This document shows, piece after piece, positions 26,909 to 35,571 of a stretch of 64,000 nt of DNA. Every line of letters begins with the position of its first letter. Positions within the stretch are counted from its first letter, which is position 1. Under the pieces are notes generated by a model, which had not been told where the DNA came from, did no database searches, and saw nothing but the letters and a program-made list of their open reading frames with translations. A program made the translations under genes and the position numbers. The stretch comes from Hwanghaeella sp964350445 (GTDB lineage: Bacteria > Pseudomonadota > Alphaproteobacteria > UBA8366 > Aestuariispiraceae), in contig CAYGKA010000007.1 in assembly GCA_964350445.1 (NCBI GenBank), positions 56,954 to 120,953 of the forward strand. The letters run 5' to 3'.

Positions 26909-28741
26909 TCACAAATCGGCCGTAGCCGCCCTATCCATGAACAGTTTGGCCGATATCAAGGAAAACAGAAACTTGCTTTCACTGTTCAACGACGCCCCCT
27001 GTCCCAGGAAGGATTCGACCTTGTCCCGATCCACGATGTCGTAGAACGGGGAGTTATCCAGAATAGCGCACCGGACTTTCGGGGCAGTGACGTCGATCAT
27101 ATTCGTAACCGGCGCGTTGATACCCTGCTTGCGCGGGTTTGCCATGATCTCCGGTGCGGCAATTCCCTCACCCGCCTTTCGAAGCAGGTATTTGGGCAAC
27201 CCGTCATGGATCAAATGGCGCGTCGGAACGGTCGTGAGAAAATCGGCCAGCCGGCTGTCCAGAAAAGCCGCACGGTTCTCGACCGAATAGGCCATGGCGG
27301 CCAAATCGTCTTCGTGCAGCATCACAGGTACGGTCTCGACGAACAACTCGTTCAACATTCGACCGCGCAATGGGTCGTCCGCATAGTCCTTTTCCCGGTG
27401 CGGCTCGTCGAACGGATCCCGCAAAAAATTGGCGAACCGGTCCGCCTCCAGGAAAATGTGATCGCGTGATGCCGGGTTTTCGATGAAGGCGCGCGGGTTC
27501 TGAAGAAACGGGTTCCGCACGAACCGGCCATAGGTTCCCCGCCACTCTTCCACCAAATTGTCAAAACCCGGGCGGTCCTTCTGCGACGCCAGCCAGAAGA
27601 GATAGTGGTCATAGTAGCCCGAGAACAACTCGTCTGCGCCGGTCCCGCCCAAGGAAACCTTGAACCCCGCCTGGTGGATCTTTTCGGAGACCAGCGCATG
27701 GAGGTAATAGGAAATCGTCATCAGCGGACCGTCAAAATAATCGATCAGTCCCTCCAACCGCTCCAGGAAACCGTCCTTCGGAATTCTGATCGCGTGGTGG
27801 TCGCAGCCGAAATACTCGACGGCCCTGCGGATACTGGCCGTTTCGTCATACCGGGGGTCATCGTCCAGAACGGAGAACGCCGTGACCTTACGGCCGAGGA
27901 CGTTTTGTGCGACGCCGGCAATGACATTGGAATCGATGCCACCGCTTAACCGGACGGCGACGGGGACGTCCGCGCGCAACCGGTATTCGATAGCGTCGAC
28001 CACATGCTTCCTGGCCTTTTCGACTGCTTCTTCCAGCGTCATCTCGCGGGGCGCGTAACGAAGCGACCAATAAGGCCGCGGAGAAATCTGTCGATCGCCT
28101 GCGATCTGGGCGATCATACCGGCGGGGAATTCGGAAACGCCTTCATGGAACGTCTCCCCCGCCGCATAGAGCGCCTTGTAGCCGTTCACGAGGTAGCGGC
28201 GGATTTGCGCGACATTCACTGCCGGTTTCTCCCCGGCCATGACCGCAAGCGCTTTCACTTCGGAGGCGAAGAACAACCCGTCCGGCCGGTTCCATAGATA
28301 AAGCGGCTTTTCACCAAAGCGGTCCCGGCTGAGCAGCACGACGTCCCGCGACGAGTCGTGCAGCGCGAAGGCCCACATCCCCTCGAACCGCTCGACCGCC
28401 GCCGCGCCCCAATGGCGATAGGCTTCCAGAATGACTTCCGTATCGCCGGTCGTAGCGAATTCGGCGCCGAGATCGCGCAGCTCAGCCCGCAATTCCGGAT
28501 AGTTGTAGACCTCTCCGTTGTAGATCAGCGTCATTCCATGCTTCCGGAAGGGCTGATCGGAACGGGTATCGAGGTCGACGATCGATAACCGCGTGTGCAT
28601 CAGGGAAAGGCTTCCCTGTCCCAGCGGAACCACAGCATGTCCGCTGCCATCCGGACCGCGCGTCCGCATACGGTCGAGCACCCTGCTCAGACGGACACCG
28701 TCCAGAGGTTCTGATGTTATCGCGCCGGCAATTCCGCACAT
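26909..28741 (-). CDS. asnB: Asparagine synthase-like glutamine amidotransferase
   Basis: A protein of 610 residues. The class II glutaminase domain begins with Cys2 (MCGIAGAI) and continues with NGEVYNYPELR and GDTEVILEAY. The synthetase domain has the PP-loop VRLSGGIDSN. The enzyme could make asparagine, but AsnB-like proteins in surface-sugar loci often supply ammonia or amidate sugar acids. It lies ten bases upstream of the PP-loop amidotransferase gene, which needs a glutaminase partner. The AsnB symbol describes the family, not the proven reaction. Confidence 0.9.
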   Translation of the reverse strand: MCGIAGAITSEPLDGVRLSRVLDRMRTRGPDGSGHAVVPLGQGSLSLMHTRLSIVDLDTRSDQPFRKHGMTLIYNGEVYNYPELRAELRDLGAEFATTGDTEVILEAYRHWGAAAVERFEGMWAFALHDSSRDVVLLSRDRFGEKPLYLWNRPDGLFFASEVKALAVMAGEKPAVNVAQIRRYLVNGYKALYAAGETFHEGVSEFPAGMIAQIAGDRQISPRPYWSLRYAPREMTLEEAVEKARKHVVDAIEYRLRADVPVAVRLSGGIDSNVIAGVAQNVLGRKVTAFSVLDDDPRYDETASIRRAVEYFGCDHHAIRIPKDGFLERLEGLIDYFDGPLMTISYYLHALVSEKIHQAGFKVSLGGTGADELFSGYYDHYLFWLASQKDRPGFDNLVEEWRGTYGRFVRNPFLQNPRAFIENPASRDHIFLEADRFANFLRDPFDEPHREKDYADDPLRGRMLNELFVETVPVMLHEDDLAAMAYSVENRAAFLDSRLADFLTTVPTRHLIHDGLPKYLLRKAGEGIAAPEIMANPRKQGINAPVTNMIDVTAPKVRCAILDNSPFYDIVDRDKVESFLGQGASLNSESKFLFSLISAKLFMDRAATADL

Positions 28742-28762
28742 GGCTCTAGACCGGCCGCGTGG

Positions 28763-30727
28763 TCATGCCGCGACGGCCGCGACCTTGGAGCGCAGATCAG
28801 CGGCAAGTTCCGCGCTGCTCTGCCGCATTTCCGCGACGAGGCCCAGCATGGTGTCGCGGAAGAATTCAAAGAACGGTCCGCGCTCGCCCACGTCCATCCG
28901 GCGATACGCCCGGTACAGAAACGTGAAACAAACCATCATTGTGCCGACATGCATGCGCTGCACGCAGACATCCACATCCGGCGCAGCATTGTCCTCAAGC
29001 AGACGTTTGAATTCATCGTAGAATTTTCGAAGGTCCAGATTATCCGCGGATGCGGATTTCAACACGCCCTCGATGCCGGCGTAGAACTGGTCCATCGCCT
29101 CCGCGAGAATTTCCAACTTCTCGGGCGGCGCCATTTCCCTCCGCTCGGCGGCATCGAACTCGCCGCGCAACCGTTCCAACTCCCGGCTCTTGCGGGAAAT
29201 ATCCCCCTCCAGAACCGCTGATTGGGGCAGGCAGGGAATCGCGCCCGGAATGCGGATACCGTCACTGAGGTTGCGGACAACCGCGTCCTTGTAGCGCGCG
29301 ATCAACCCCGAGAAACTGACGCTGGCGTATAGAAAACTATGATTGGTCTGGACTGTTCCGCCAAAATTTCCCGGTGAGGATATCGTGTATTTCGTTGCGT
29401 TCAGATGGTCAGGATGACTTGCAAGAAATCCTTCATCGGCGACATAGACGGAATGGCGCCCATGATGAACCGATGCATCCCGGGACCCTAAATCGACGCC
29501 GACGAGATACAATTGCCTGAAACCCATGCCGAGCGCGATGCGCGCGGCCGTGTTGGCAACCGTCGGGGCGGCGTAATAGACCTCCCCGAACCGCTGCCCG
29601 AACAATTTCGACGAACAGACGGAGTCGCGGAAGAACAGGATCCGGTTCCCGAAACAGGCGGCCATTTCCGGGCGCACCGTATTGCTGGCGATCAACGAAA
29701 TCCGCGACAGATCGTACTTCTCCGAGAGGGATTGAATGATTTCCACCGGACCCGGTGTATTTTCGATCTCGACATGGAAGTCGGGATAGATCCCGTGCCC
29801 GAGAAGCGCGCCCAGCCCCGTACCGCAGCTGATGACGACGGCGTCATCCTTATGCAGGCGAACGAATTCCGCGCCCTCGTCGATCGACGGACCCGACCCG
29901 CACACGATCACCGGGCTGCGCTTCGCAACGCGCGGCTTGTCGGCATAGACCAACATATCCTGGCTGGTCACGTTGCCGACGTAGTTGCGGATCATCACCT
30001 GCTCGTCCTCGAAAAAGCCCGGGTTCGAGGACAGCAAGGGCAGCCGGTCAAGAAATCGCTTCTTGGCTTCGGAAAGCACGGCGGAAGGATAGTGATCGAA
30101 GATGTAGGACCCATCGATCAACCCGAAGGAATCCTGCCGCATCATGTAGAAGAGGAAGTTCGCGATGACCTCCGGCGTGTCGTGGATAACGAAGTTCAGC
30201 AGACCGTTGCGCCGGTGGATCGTCTCGAACAGCGGCGTGAGTTCCACTTGACGCATGGCGTGATAAAGAAATTCATCGAACTGTTCCACAACAATGACAG
30301 AGCGCACATCAAGTCGCTCGATCAAGGGTTCCAGGTGTAGGCCAAGGCCGAGGCCGAAGATGATCAGGTATCCGCCATCGGCATCCACTTCGTGATCCCG
30401 CCCCATGATGCCCTTGTCCTGCAGGTAACCGACACCGGCGCCGACCATCCGTTCCGCCACACGGTCGTATTCCTCGGGAACGCCTGGCCAGCCTTGCAGG
30501 ATACGTTGATATCGAACGTTCTTGTAGGCATCGACTTGTTGGGCCGTGAAGGAAACGGCATCTCCCGCATAGAGCATGGAATGCCCAAGATCGATATTCA
30601 GGGTCCCGTCTTCGCTTTTTCCGACAACCCTGGAATAAGGTTCCATCACCCCGGCGAAACGCGGAGCCAGATGCGGCTGATACTTCCGCATCGCTTCCAA
30701 ATTCCGTTCAAAGAGCCCTTCGGCCAT
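28763..30727 (-). CDS. DUF115 protein, motility accessory factor (Maf)-like flagellin glycosyltransferase
   Basis: A protein of 654 residues. The central part has the DUF115/MptE-like signature: VIVCGSGPSIDEGAEFV, CGTGLGALLGHGIYPDFHVEIENT and a LVGVDLGSRD segment. Maf proteins of this family attach nonulosonic or similar sugars to Ser and Thr of flagellin before export. The long N- and C-terminal extensions are typical. The start was placed at the ATG at 30727 because AAGG lies about nine bases upstream; the one at 30760 has no ribosome binding site. It lies between the amidotransferase gene and the GT41-like gene and is followed by the flagellins. Confidence 0.87.
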   Translation of the reverse strand: MAEGLFERNLEAMRKYQPHLAPRFAGVMEPYSRVVGKSEDGTLNIDLGHSMLYAGDAVSFTAQQVDAYKNVRYQRILQGWPGVPEEYDRVAERMVGAGVGYLQDKGIMGRDHEVDADGGYLIIFGLGLGLHLEPLIERLDVRSVIVVEQFDEFLYHAMRQVELTPLFETIHRRNGLLNFVIHDTPEVIANFLFYMMRQDSFGLIDGSYIFDHYPSAVLSEAKKRFLDRLPLLSSNPGFFEDEQVMIRNYVGNVTSQDMLVYADKPRVAKRSPVIVCGSGPSIDEGAEFVRLHKDDAVVISCGTGLGALLGHGIYPDFHVEIENTPGPVEIIQSLSEKYDLSRISLIASNTVRPEMAACFGNRILFFRDSVCSSKLFGQRFGEVYYAAPTVANTAARIALGMGFRQLYLVGVDLGSRDASVHHGRHSVYVADEGFLASHPDHLNATKYTISSPGNFGGTVQTNHSFLYASVSFSGLIARYKDAVVRNLSDGIRIPGAIPCLPQSAVLEGDISRKSRELERLRGEFDAAERREMAPPEKLEILAEAMDQFYAGIEGVLKSASADNLDLRKFYDEFKRLLEDNAAPDVDVCVQRMHVGTMMVCFTFLYRAYRRMDVGERGPFFEFFRDTMLGLVAEMRQSSAELAADLRSKVAAVAA

Positions 30728-30773
30728 ATCGATACGCCTTGTATTTCCGAGCGAATTCATAGAGTTACGAGAA

Positions 30774-32672
30774 TCAGGAAGACATTACCGCAACTTTCCT
30801 CAATACATCAACAAATGAACCCGACAGGTCCTTCGACCTTTCAGGCAGCAGAGCATCTCGAACTTTACCGTCCATTTCCTCTTTCGCGGCATTGAGAACC
30901 TCGATCCCGCCGCCCAACTCGGTCGCCTTCGAGAGCATCGCTTCGAGGTCAGTCACAACCAAATCGCCAAGGCCGATCTGCCGAAGCAAGGCCGATGAAA
31001 CATGGTTGCCGGTCACCCCCATCGTCCGAACCAGAATGGGACAGGAATTGGTGATTGCCTCCCAGGTCAGGTTCAGGTCTCCGTCAGGCCCAGGGTCCAA
31101 AACGAAATCCACATTCCCGATGAAATTGTCGATCGCCTTTGCGGAATTCTTTTCCGGCTCGCTGTAGTCCAACCGGTCAAGTATCCCGGCTTTTTCCAAT
31201 CTGGGTTCGATCACGTCCAAACCGGGAGTTCCGCCGATTGCGATCGGATTCACCACGAGTCGGATCGTCGGATTCGCGCCGCACAACTGCGCAAGCATTG
31301 CGAGAAAGTCATCGTTCAATTTTCTTGGCGGCGCGGAAATACCGACGCGGACCGGCATCCACGGCAAGGCTTTCCGAACCGCCGGCACCGTGACATCCGG
31401 TTCGAAGGCGAAAGGCCGGCACGCCACACGCTCTCCGTTGTTCAACAGAACGCCGTCTCCGTCGATCGATCCTTCGTGAATGACCGCATCCGCATCGGCA
31501 ATCCCAAACCAGGACAAAACCACGGGCGCGGGTTTGGCGCCGACCGCCCCCATGCGCCCGGTGGCGCCGTGGCCATCCAAGTCTATCAGGACGTCGATCC
31601 GATCGTTCCGCACGATGCGCGCGACGGTGGCGTCATCAACCTCGCCGATATCGGTCCAGTCTGCGACACTCCCGCGGATCTTTCGGGTCAGGGCGTCGTC
31701 CCACACATTATTGCTATACACATGCACGCTGACATCGGGTTTTCCGTGAACGGTGAACGCAGGCCAAAATGCCTCCAACCCCTGCAACCCACGCAAGCGT
31801 CCGCCCAAAAGACCAATCCGCAGGACACCGCCCGCAACAGGCTCCGATCGCGGCAACGGCCGCTCTCGATCCGGCTTGAAACTGATCTCCCACAATCGCT
31901 CGGATTTGCGGATATCTTCCGGGTCGAGCCCCGGCAAAACATACAAGTCCCTGATCAGGGCGGACCTGACGCTGGGTGAACCCGGCAATTCCTGAACCGC
32001 CTTGATATGGCAGGATTGCGCCTCATCGAAACTGCCGATGATGGTGAGGATTTGCGCAACGGCAGACATATCTTCGAAACTGGCCTTGCGGATCGATGAA
32101 AGCGCCTGGCTGGCAAGAAGCGCCTCATAGGGTTGCCCCATCTGAACCAGGCAATGCCGTAAGCCCCGCCACCCGCGGTCATCCGAGGATTTCGTCTCCA
32201 CCCCCGCGCGGAATTCGACCGCCGCTTCGACATACCGCCCTTCGCGCATCAGGTTGAGACCGGCATCCACCTTGTCGCTACGGTCCATTCCCCGCATGGC
32301 ATCTTCAAAGGAGCCTAGCCATGCCGGCAGCAAACCGGGAATAGTCGCAGCATGTGGTAAAGAAGGCGATAATTTACCATAGAAGAGAGCATCGTTCAGA
32401 CGCGCCAATTTGGCGCTGACGATCGCCAATGCCTCGCAATGTTCACGGACATCGGGGGCGGCGTCATGGGCAATGCGAAAAAGTTCTTCCGCCCGCAGCG
32501 CGCTGTCCATGCGCATGGCTGATAGACCCAATACATGAATGGCCGCGCCATAACCGGGCGCGATCTTGATCGCCTCGCCGGTCGCATCGACTGCCGATTC
32601 GGTATCGCCCACCTCCAGGGAAGCAAGCGCCTTCGCCAAAAGGACGTCGGCCTTTTCGCGATCTCCCGACAT
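30774..32672 (-). CDS. TPR protein with O-GlcNAc-transferase-like (GT41) domain
   Basis: A protein of 632 residues. The N-terminal half is made of helical TPR-like repeats (LASLEVGDTESAVDATGEAI, then IHVLGLSAMRM). The C-terminal half resembles the SPINDLY/OGT catalytic domain: DVLIDLDGHGATGRMG, PAPVVLSWFG, a YSEPEKNSAKAI part and GNHVSSALLRQIGLGDLVV. Such enzymes transfer a sugar to Ser or Thr or to an existing glycan. It may act on flagellin, directly or to extend the Maf-linked sugar. The ATG at 32672 has GAAGGG about ten bases upstream. It is transcribed in the same direction as the flagellin genes upstream. Confidence 0.82.
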   Translation of the reverse strand: MSGDREKADVLLAKALASLEVGDTESAVDATGEAIKIAPGYGAAIHVLGLSAMRMDSALRAEELFRIAHDAAPDVREHCEALAIVSAKLARLNDALFYGKLSPSLPHAATIPGLLPAWLGSFEDAMRGMDRSDKVDAGLNLMREGRYVEAAVEFRAGVETKSSDDRGWRGLRHCLVQMGQPYEALLASQALSSIRKASFEDMSAVAQILTIIGSFDEAQSCHIKAVQELPGSPSVRSALIRDLYVLPGLDPEDIRKSERLWEISFKPDRERPLPRSEPVAGGVLRIGLLGGRLRGLQGLEAFWPAFTVHGKPDVSVHVYSNNVWDDALTRKIRGSVADWTDIGEVDDATVARIVRNDRIDVLIDLDGHGATGRMGAVGAKPAPVVLSWFGIADADAVIHEGSIDGDGVLLNNGERVACRPFAFEPDVTVPAVRKALPWMPVRVGISAPPRKLNDDFLAMLAQLCGANPTIRLVVNPIAIGGTPGLDVIEPRLEKAGILDRLDYSEPEKNSAKAIDNFIGNVDFVLDPGPDGDLNLTWEAITNSCPILVRTMGVTGNHVSSALLRQIGLGDLVVTDLEAMLSKATELGGGIEVLNAAKEEMDGKVRDALLPERSKDLSGSFVDVLRKVAVMSS

Positions 32673-32870
32673 GCGCAAATGCCCTTCTATATGCGATTCA
32701 ACGGGCAATTTTTACACAACACCCGCCAAGTGTTGCCATACTTATCTTGATTCCACGGGGAACAAGGAATGCAGCGGCTGTAAAGCGGAGTTGACCCAAA
32801 AGGCGATCACCCCACAAACCGCCGCGGAGGCGCCCGTAGTGAACGGACACCCCCGCCGACGATTTCAACC

Positions 32871-33776
32871 TTACTGGAGCAGCGCCAGGATAGCCTGCTG
32901 CTGCTGACCGGAGATCGACAGCGACTGAATACCCAACTGCTGCCTGGTCTGCAGGGCGACGAGGTTCGCGCCTTCTTCGTTCAGGTCCGCCAAGGTGAGC
33001 TTGTCGGCGCCGACCGAAAGTTCGTTCACGTATTCCTGCGTGAAGTCCAATCGGGTTTGCAGGATGGCGACGTTCGACCCGAGGGACTGTGCAAGACCGC
33101 GCAACCGGCCGATCCCGGCGTCCAGAACACGGACGGCGTTCGTGGCCGTCGTGACGCTGGAGTTGTCCAAACCGAAGGAGGTGAAGGACCCGCCCGAGAC
33201 GCCGAAGTTCGACAAGGTGAAAGTCGAGTTGTTCGAGGTGAAGGCGGCGATGGAAAAGATCCCGAATGCCGTATCCGCCTGCGTCGTGTTCAAGTTCAAA
33301 CCCTGAACCTGCAACCGCGACGATGTCCGAACCCCAAACGCCACATCGAGTGTGGAGTTCGTGGAGGTCAACAGGTTGAGCCCTTGGTAGGCCGTATCTT
33401 CGACGAGTTCGAAAATCTGCTTACCAACTTCGACGAACTGGGAAGAAGCTGCCTGCCGCTCCTGGGTCGACTGCGACCGGGCGGCTTCGACGATACCTTT
33501 GAGCTGGTTCAGCAAAGTGTCGATCGCTTCAATCGCGTTCAGCGACGTATTCAGCGCGCTGATACCCTGATTGATATCGTCTTTGCGAAGTTGGAAGTCG
33601 CTGGCGCGGTCGGAAAGTGTCCGTGCCCGGAAGAAGTTCACCGCGTCATCGACAACTTCGTTGATCTTTCGGCCCGTCGACAAGCGGGTCTGAGTGCGGT
33701 CACTCAAAACCTGCGTGCGCTGCAAAGACAGCAGCGACGAGCGTTGGGCGGCTGTAAGCGCGATATCGTTGGTCAT
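32871..33776 (-). CDS. Flagellin (copy 1)
   Basis: A protein of 301 residues with conserved N-terminal (LSDRTQTRLSTGRKINEVVDD) and C-terminal (NVAILQTRLDFTQEYVNEL, ending ISGQQQQAILALLQ) coiled-coil D0/D1 domains. The middle (about 170-225) is short and rich in Ser and Thr, giving likely glycosylation sites. Such short flagellins lack the large D2/D3 domains. It is roughly two-thirds identical to copy 2. A sigma-54-like site lies about 125 bases upstream. Confidence 0.95.
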   Translation of the reverse strand: MTNDIALTAAQRSSLLSLQRTQVLSDRTQTRLSTGRKINEVVDDAVNFFRARTLSDRASDFQLRKDDINQGISALNTSLNAIEAIDTLLNQLKGIVEAARSQSTQERQAASSQFVEVGKQIFELVEDTAYQGLNLLTSTNSTLDVAFGVRTSSRLQVQGLNLNTTQADTAFGIFSIAAFTSNNSTFTLSNFGVSGGSFTSFGLDNSSVTTATNAVRVLDAGIGRLRGLAQSLGSNVAILQTRLDFTQEYVNELSVGADKLTLADLNEEGANLVALQTRQQLGIQSLSISGQQQQAILALLQ

Positions 33777-33899
33777 GATCTCTCTACCTTTCTGGCTGAC
33801 GGATTCTCCGCCGCTCCTTCTCTCTCAATCGTTCTCTCGATCCGTCGTCGTGCTGAAAGAGCGCACAGCGCCATGGCGCGACAAACCGTCGGGATTACA

Positions 33900-33914
33900 T
33901 CAAGTTCCGTGCCA
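33900..33914 (-). promoter_or_regulatory. Sigma-54-like promoter of flagellin copy 1 (imperfect)
   Basis: On the minus strand the site reads TGGCACGGAACTTGA: a full TGGCACG -24 box, N4, then TTGA in place of TTGC. The missing -12 C lowers confidence. Confidence 0.45.
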
Positions 33915-34200
33915 AATTTCTGTATAGTATTGATTTAATTGAGTTTATTGTGATTTTTAGGGAAAAGGACGGAGGGTGGAATCCGTACTGATCCGGCGCC
34001 GCGGCAGATTCCTCCTATCGGGTGATAGGCCTTGGTGGGCAAGAATCGACACTGCAGGGCGGCGGAGACCGTGGGACGCAGGCCAGGTCCCCGGTCGCGG
34101 TCATCGGGAAGCGGTCAACCGGGCGCGACTACGCGGAGGATGTCAGCGGCCGCTGCGGCCCGGCAAAGCGTGAACCGGCCGGCGGAGAGGCAGCGTCGGA

Positions 34201-34232
34201 AAAGAAAAAGGGCCCCGCGAACGGGGCCCTTC
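34201..34232 (-). terminator. Rho-independent terminator of flagellin copy 2
   Basis: AAGGGCCCCG with its complement forms a 10-base stem with a short CGAA-type loop (34209-34232). The minus strand then runs into a T-rich stretch (34201-34210). Confidence 0.85.
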
Positions 34233-34291
34233 AGGAGATCGATACGATCGAGAGAGAGATAAGAGAGATCGATCGATTTGTACGCTAGTCC

Positions 34292-35197
34292 TTAGTTCAG
34301 AAGCGCAAGGATGGACTGCTGCTGCTGACCGGAAATAGCCAGGGACTGAATCCCCAACTGCTGCCGGGTCTGCAACGCCACCAGGTTCGCGCCTTCTTCG
34401 TTCAGATCCGCCAAGGTCAACTTGTCGGAACCGACTTGCAGTTCGTTGACGTAGTTGTCGGTGAAGTCCAAACGGGTCTGCAGGATAGCAACGTTGGCAC
34501 CAAGCGACGCGCCACGGGCACGAAGGTTGGAAATACCGGTCGAGATGTTCTGCACTGCCGTCGTGGCGAAGGAAACGTTGGAGTTGTCCGCCCCGAAGGA
34601 GGTGAAGGAACCCGAGGAGACCCCGAAGTTGGAGATCGTGAAGCTCGAGTTGTTGCTCGTGAACGCGTTAATGGTAAAGATACTACCGTTGGTCGCGCTG
34701 GCTGCAGTGGCGTTCAGGTTGAACCCTGTCACCTGCAGACGGGACGACGTCCGAATACCAAAGGACACGTCCAGGGTCGAGTTGGTGGAGTTCAGCAGGT
34801 TCAAGCCGGCGAAGGACGCGTCCTCGATCAACTCGGAAATCTGCTTACCAACTTCAATAAACTGGGTCGTCGCCGACTGACGTTCCGCAGTGGACTGGGA
34901 ACGCGCCGCTTCAACGATACCTTGAAGCTGGTTGAGAAGGTTATCGACCGACTCGACCGCCTGCAGGGCCGTGCTGAGGGAGCTAATCCCCTGGTCGATT
35001 TCATCCCGGCGCAGTGCAAAGTCACCGCCACGATCGGACAGCGCCTGAGCCCGGAAGAAGTTGACAGCATCATCGACCACGCTGTTAACCGCCTTACCGG
35101 TGGTAAGACGGGTCTGTGTGCGATCGCTGAGAGTCTGGGTTTGTTGCAGGGAAAGGAGCGACGAACGTTGTGCCGCTGTAAGAGCGATATCAGACAT
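34292..35197 (-). CDS. Flagellin (copy 2)
   Basis: A protein of 301 residues, same architecture as copy 1: LSDRTQTRLTTGKAVNSVVDD at the start, NVAILQTRLDFTDNYVNEL and ISGQQQQSILALLN at the end, and a Ser/Thr-rich centre (about 170-225). The DNA is less GC-rich and closer to optimal codon use than most neighbours, suggesting high expression. A structured leader precedes it and no GG-N10-GC site was found, so it may be controlled differently from copy 1. Confidence 0.95.
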   Translation of the reverse strand: MSDIALTAAQRSSLLSLQQTQTLSDRTQTRLTTGKAVNSVVDDAVNFFRAQALSDRGGDFALRRDEIDQGISSLSTALQAVESVDNLLNQLQGIVEAARSQSTAERQSATTQFIEVGKQISELIEDASFAGLNLLNSTNSTLDVSFGIRTSSRLQVTGFNLNATAASATNGSIFTINAFTSNNSSFTISNFGVSSGSFTSFGADNSNVSFATTAVQNISTGISNLRARGASLGANVAILQTRLDFTDNYVNELQVGSDKLTLADLNEEGANLVALQTRQQLGIQSLAISGQQQQSILALLN

Positions 35198-35202
35198 AGT
35201 AT

Positions 35203-35243
35203 TAATCCTTTCTGGATTAGTATGTATCCGGACTTCTGTCCGG
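35203..35243 (-). promoter_or_regulatory. Two hairpins in the flagellin copy 2 leader, one covering the ribosome binding site
   Basis: Hairpin A (35228-35243) is CCGGAC-AGAA-GTCCGG on the minus strand. Hairpin B (35203-35219) is TAATCC-AGAAA-GGATTA; its 3' arm includes the GGA of the AGGA ribosome binding site, eight bases before the ATG at 35197. FlbT, encoded nearby, is known in Caulobacter to act on flagellin mRNA leaders. Confidence 0.6.
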
Positions 35244-35266
35244 GAGCTTCCTTCTGAAGCGTTTAT

Positions 35267-35296
35267 TAGCTAGCCGAAATGCTGAATTCAAGTCAA
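35267..35296 (-). promoter_or_regulatory. Possible sigma-70 promoter of flagellin copy 2
   Basis: On the minus strand, TTGACT (35291-35296) and TAGCTA (35267-35272) are separated by 18 bases. This would give a leader of about 60 bases. The match is moderate. Confidence 0.3.
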
Positions 35297-35484
35297 GAGA
35301 AAATTGCCGACCCAACTCAAACGTCCATTTTTTAAGAAAAATCAGTACTTTATCGACCACCCTCCCCAATCTATCGCGCACCACCCGGAATCATTTTCCC
35401 AGGAACGACCTTCAGCACAACGCCGCCCGCATCGCCCAATACCGCAAGCGTCATGACCTCGTCATCTCCAGCCGGCTGGGAAGA

Positions 35485-35500
35485 TGGCACGGCGATTGCT
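35485..35500 (+). promoter_or_regulatory. Sigma-54 promoter of flgL
   Basis: TGGCACGGCGATTGCT is a full match to TGGCACG-N4-TTGC, with GG and GC ten bases apart. It lies about 72 bases before flgL. Confidence 0.85.
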
Positions 35501-35571
35501 TTCACATTCAGCGTAGTATTGCGCCATGCGGCTTCGCGCATTGGCATTGTTGGAAAGGTTCCGGATCAACC

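Larger units (their letters stand above)
33777..34291. other. Intergenic region between the two flagellin genes
   Basis: It holds the leader and promoter of flagellin copy 1 and the terminator of copy 2. The leader can form a long-range 7-base stem (GACGGAT with ATCCGTC, minus strand) just before the ribosome binding site. I see no gene in 33960-34200; short open frames there look like chance in GC-rich DNA. Confidence 0.6.

Noticed and set aside
33934..33945. TTTAATTGAGTT shared with 42119-42130 upstream of dctP
   Set aside because: A 12-base AT-rich match in two promoter regions with no common regulator in evidence; could be chance. It is also near but not at CtrA spacing.
34231..34272. 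GAGA-rich, GATCGATC-rich stretch near the end of flagellin copy 2
   Set aside because: A low-complexity spacer between stop codon and terminator; no unit repeated regularly enough to be a CRISPR or tandem repeat.
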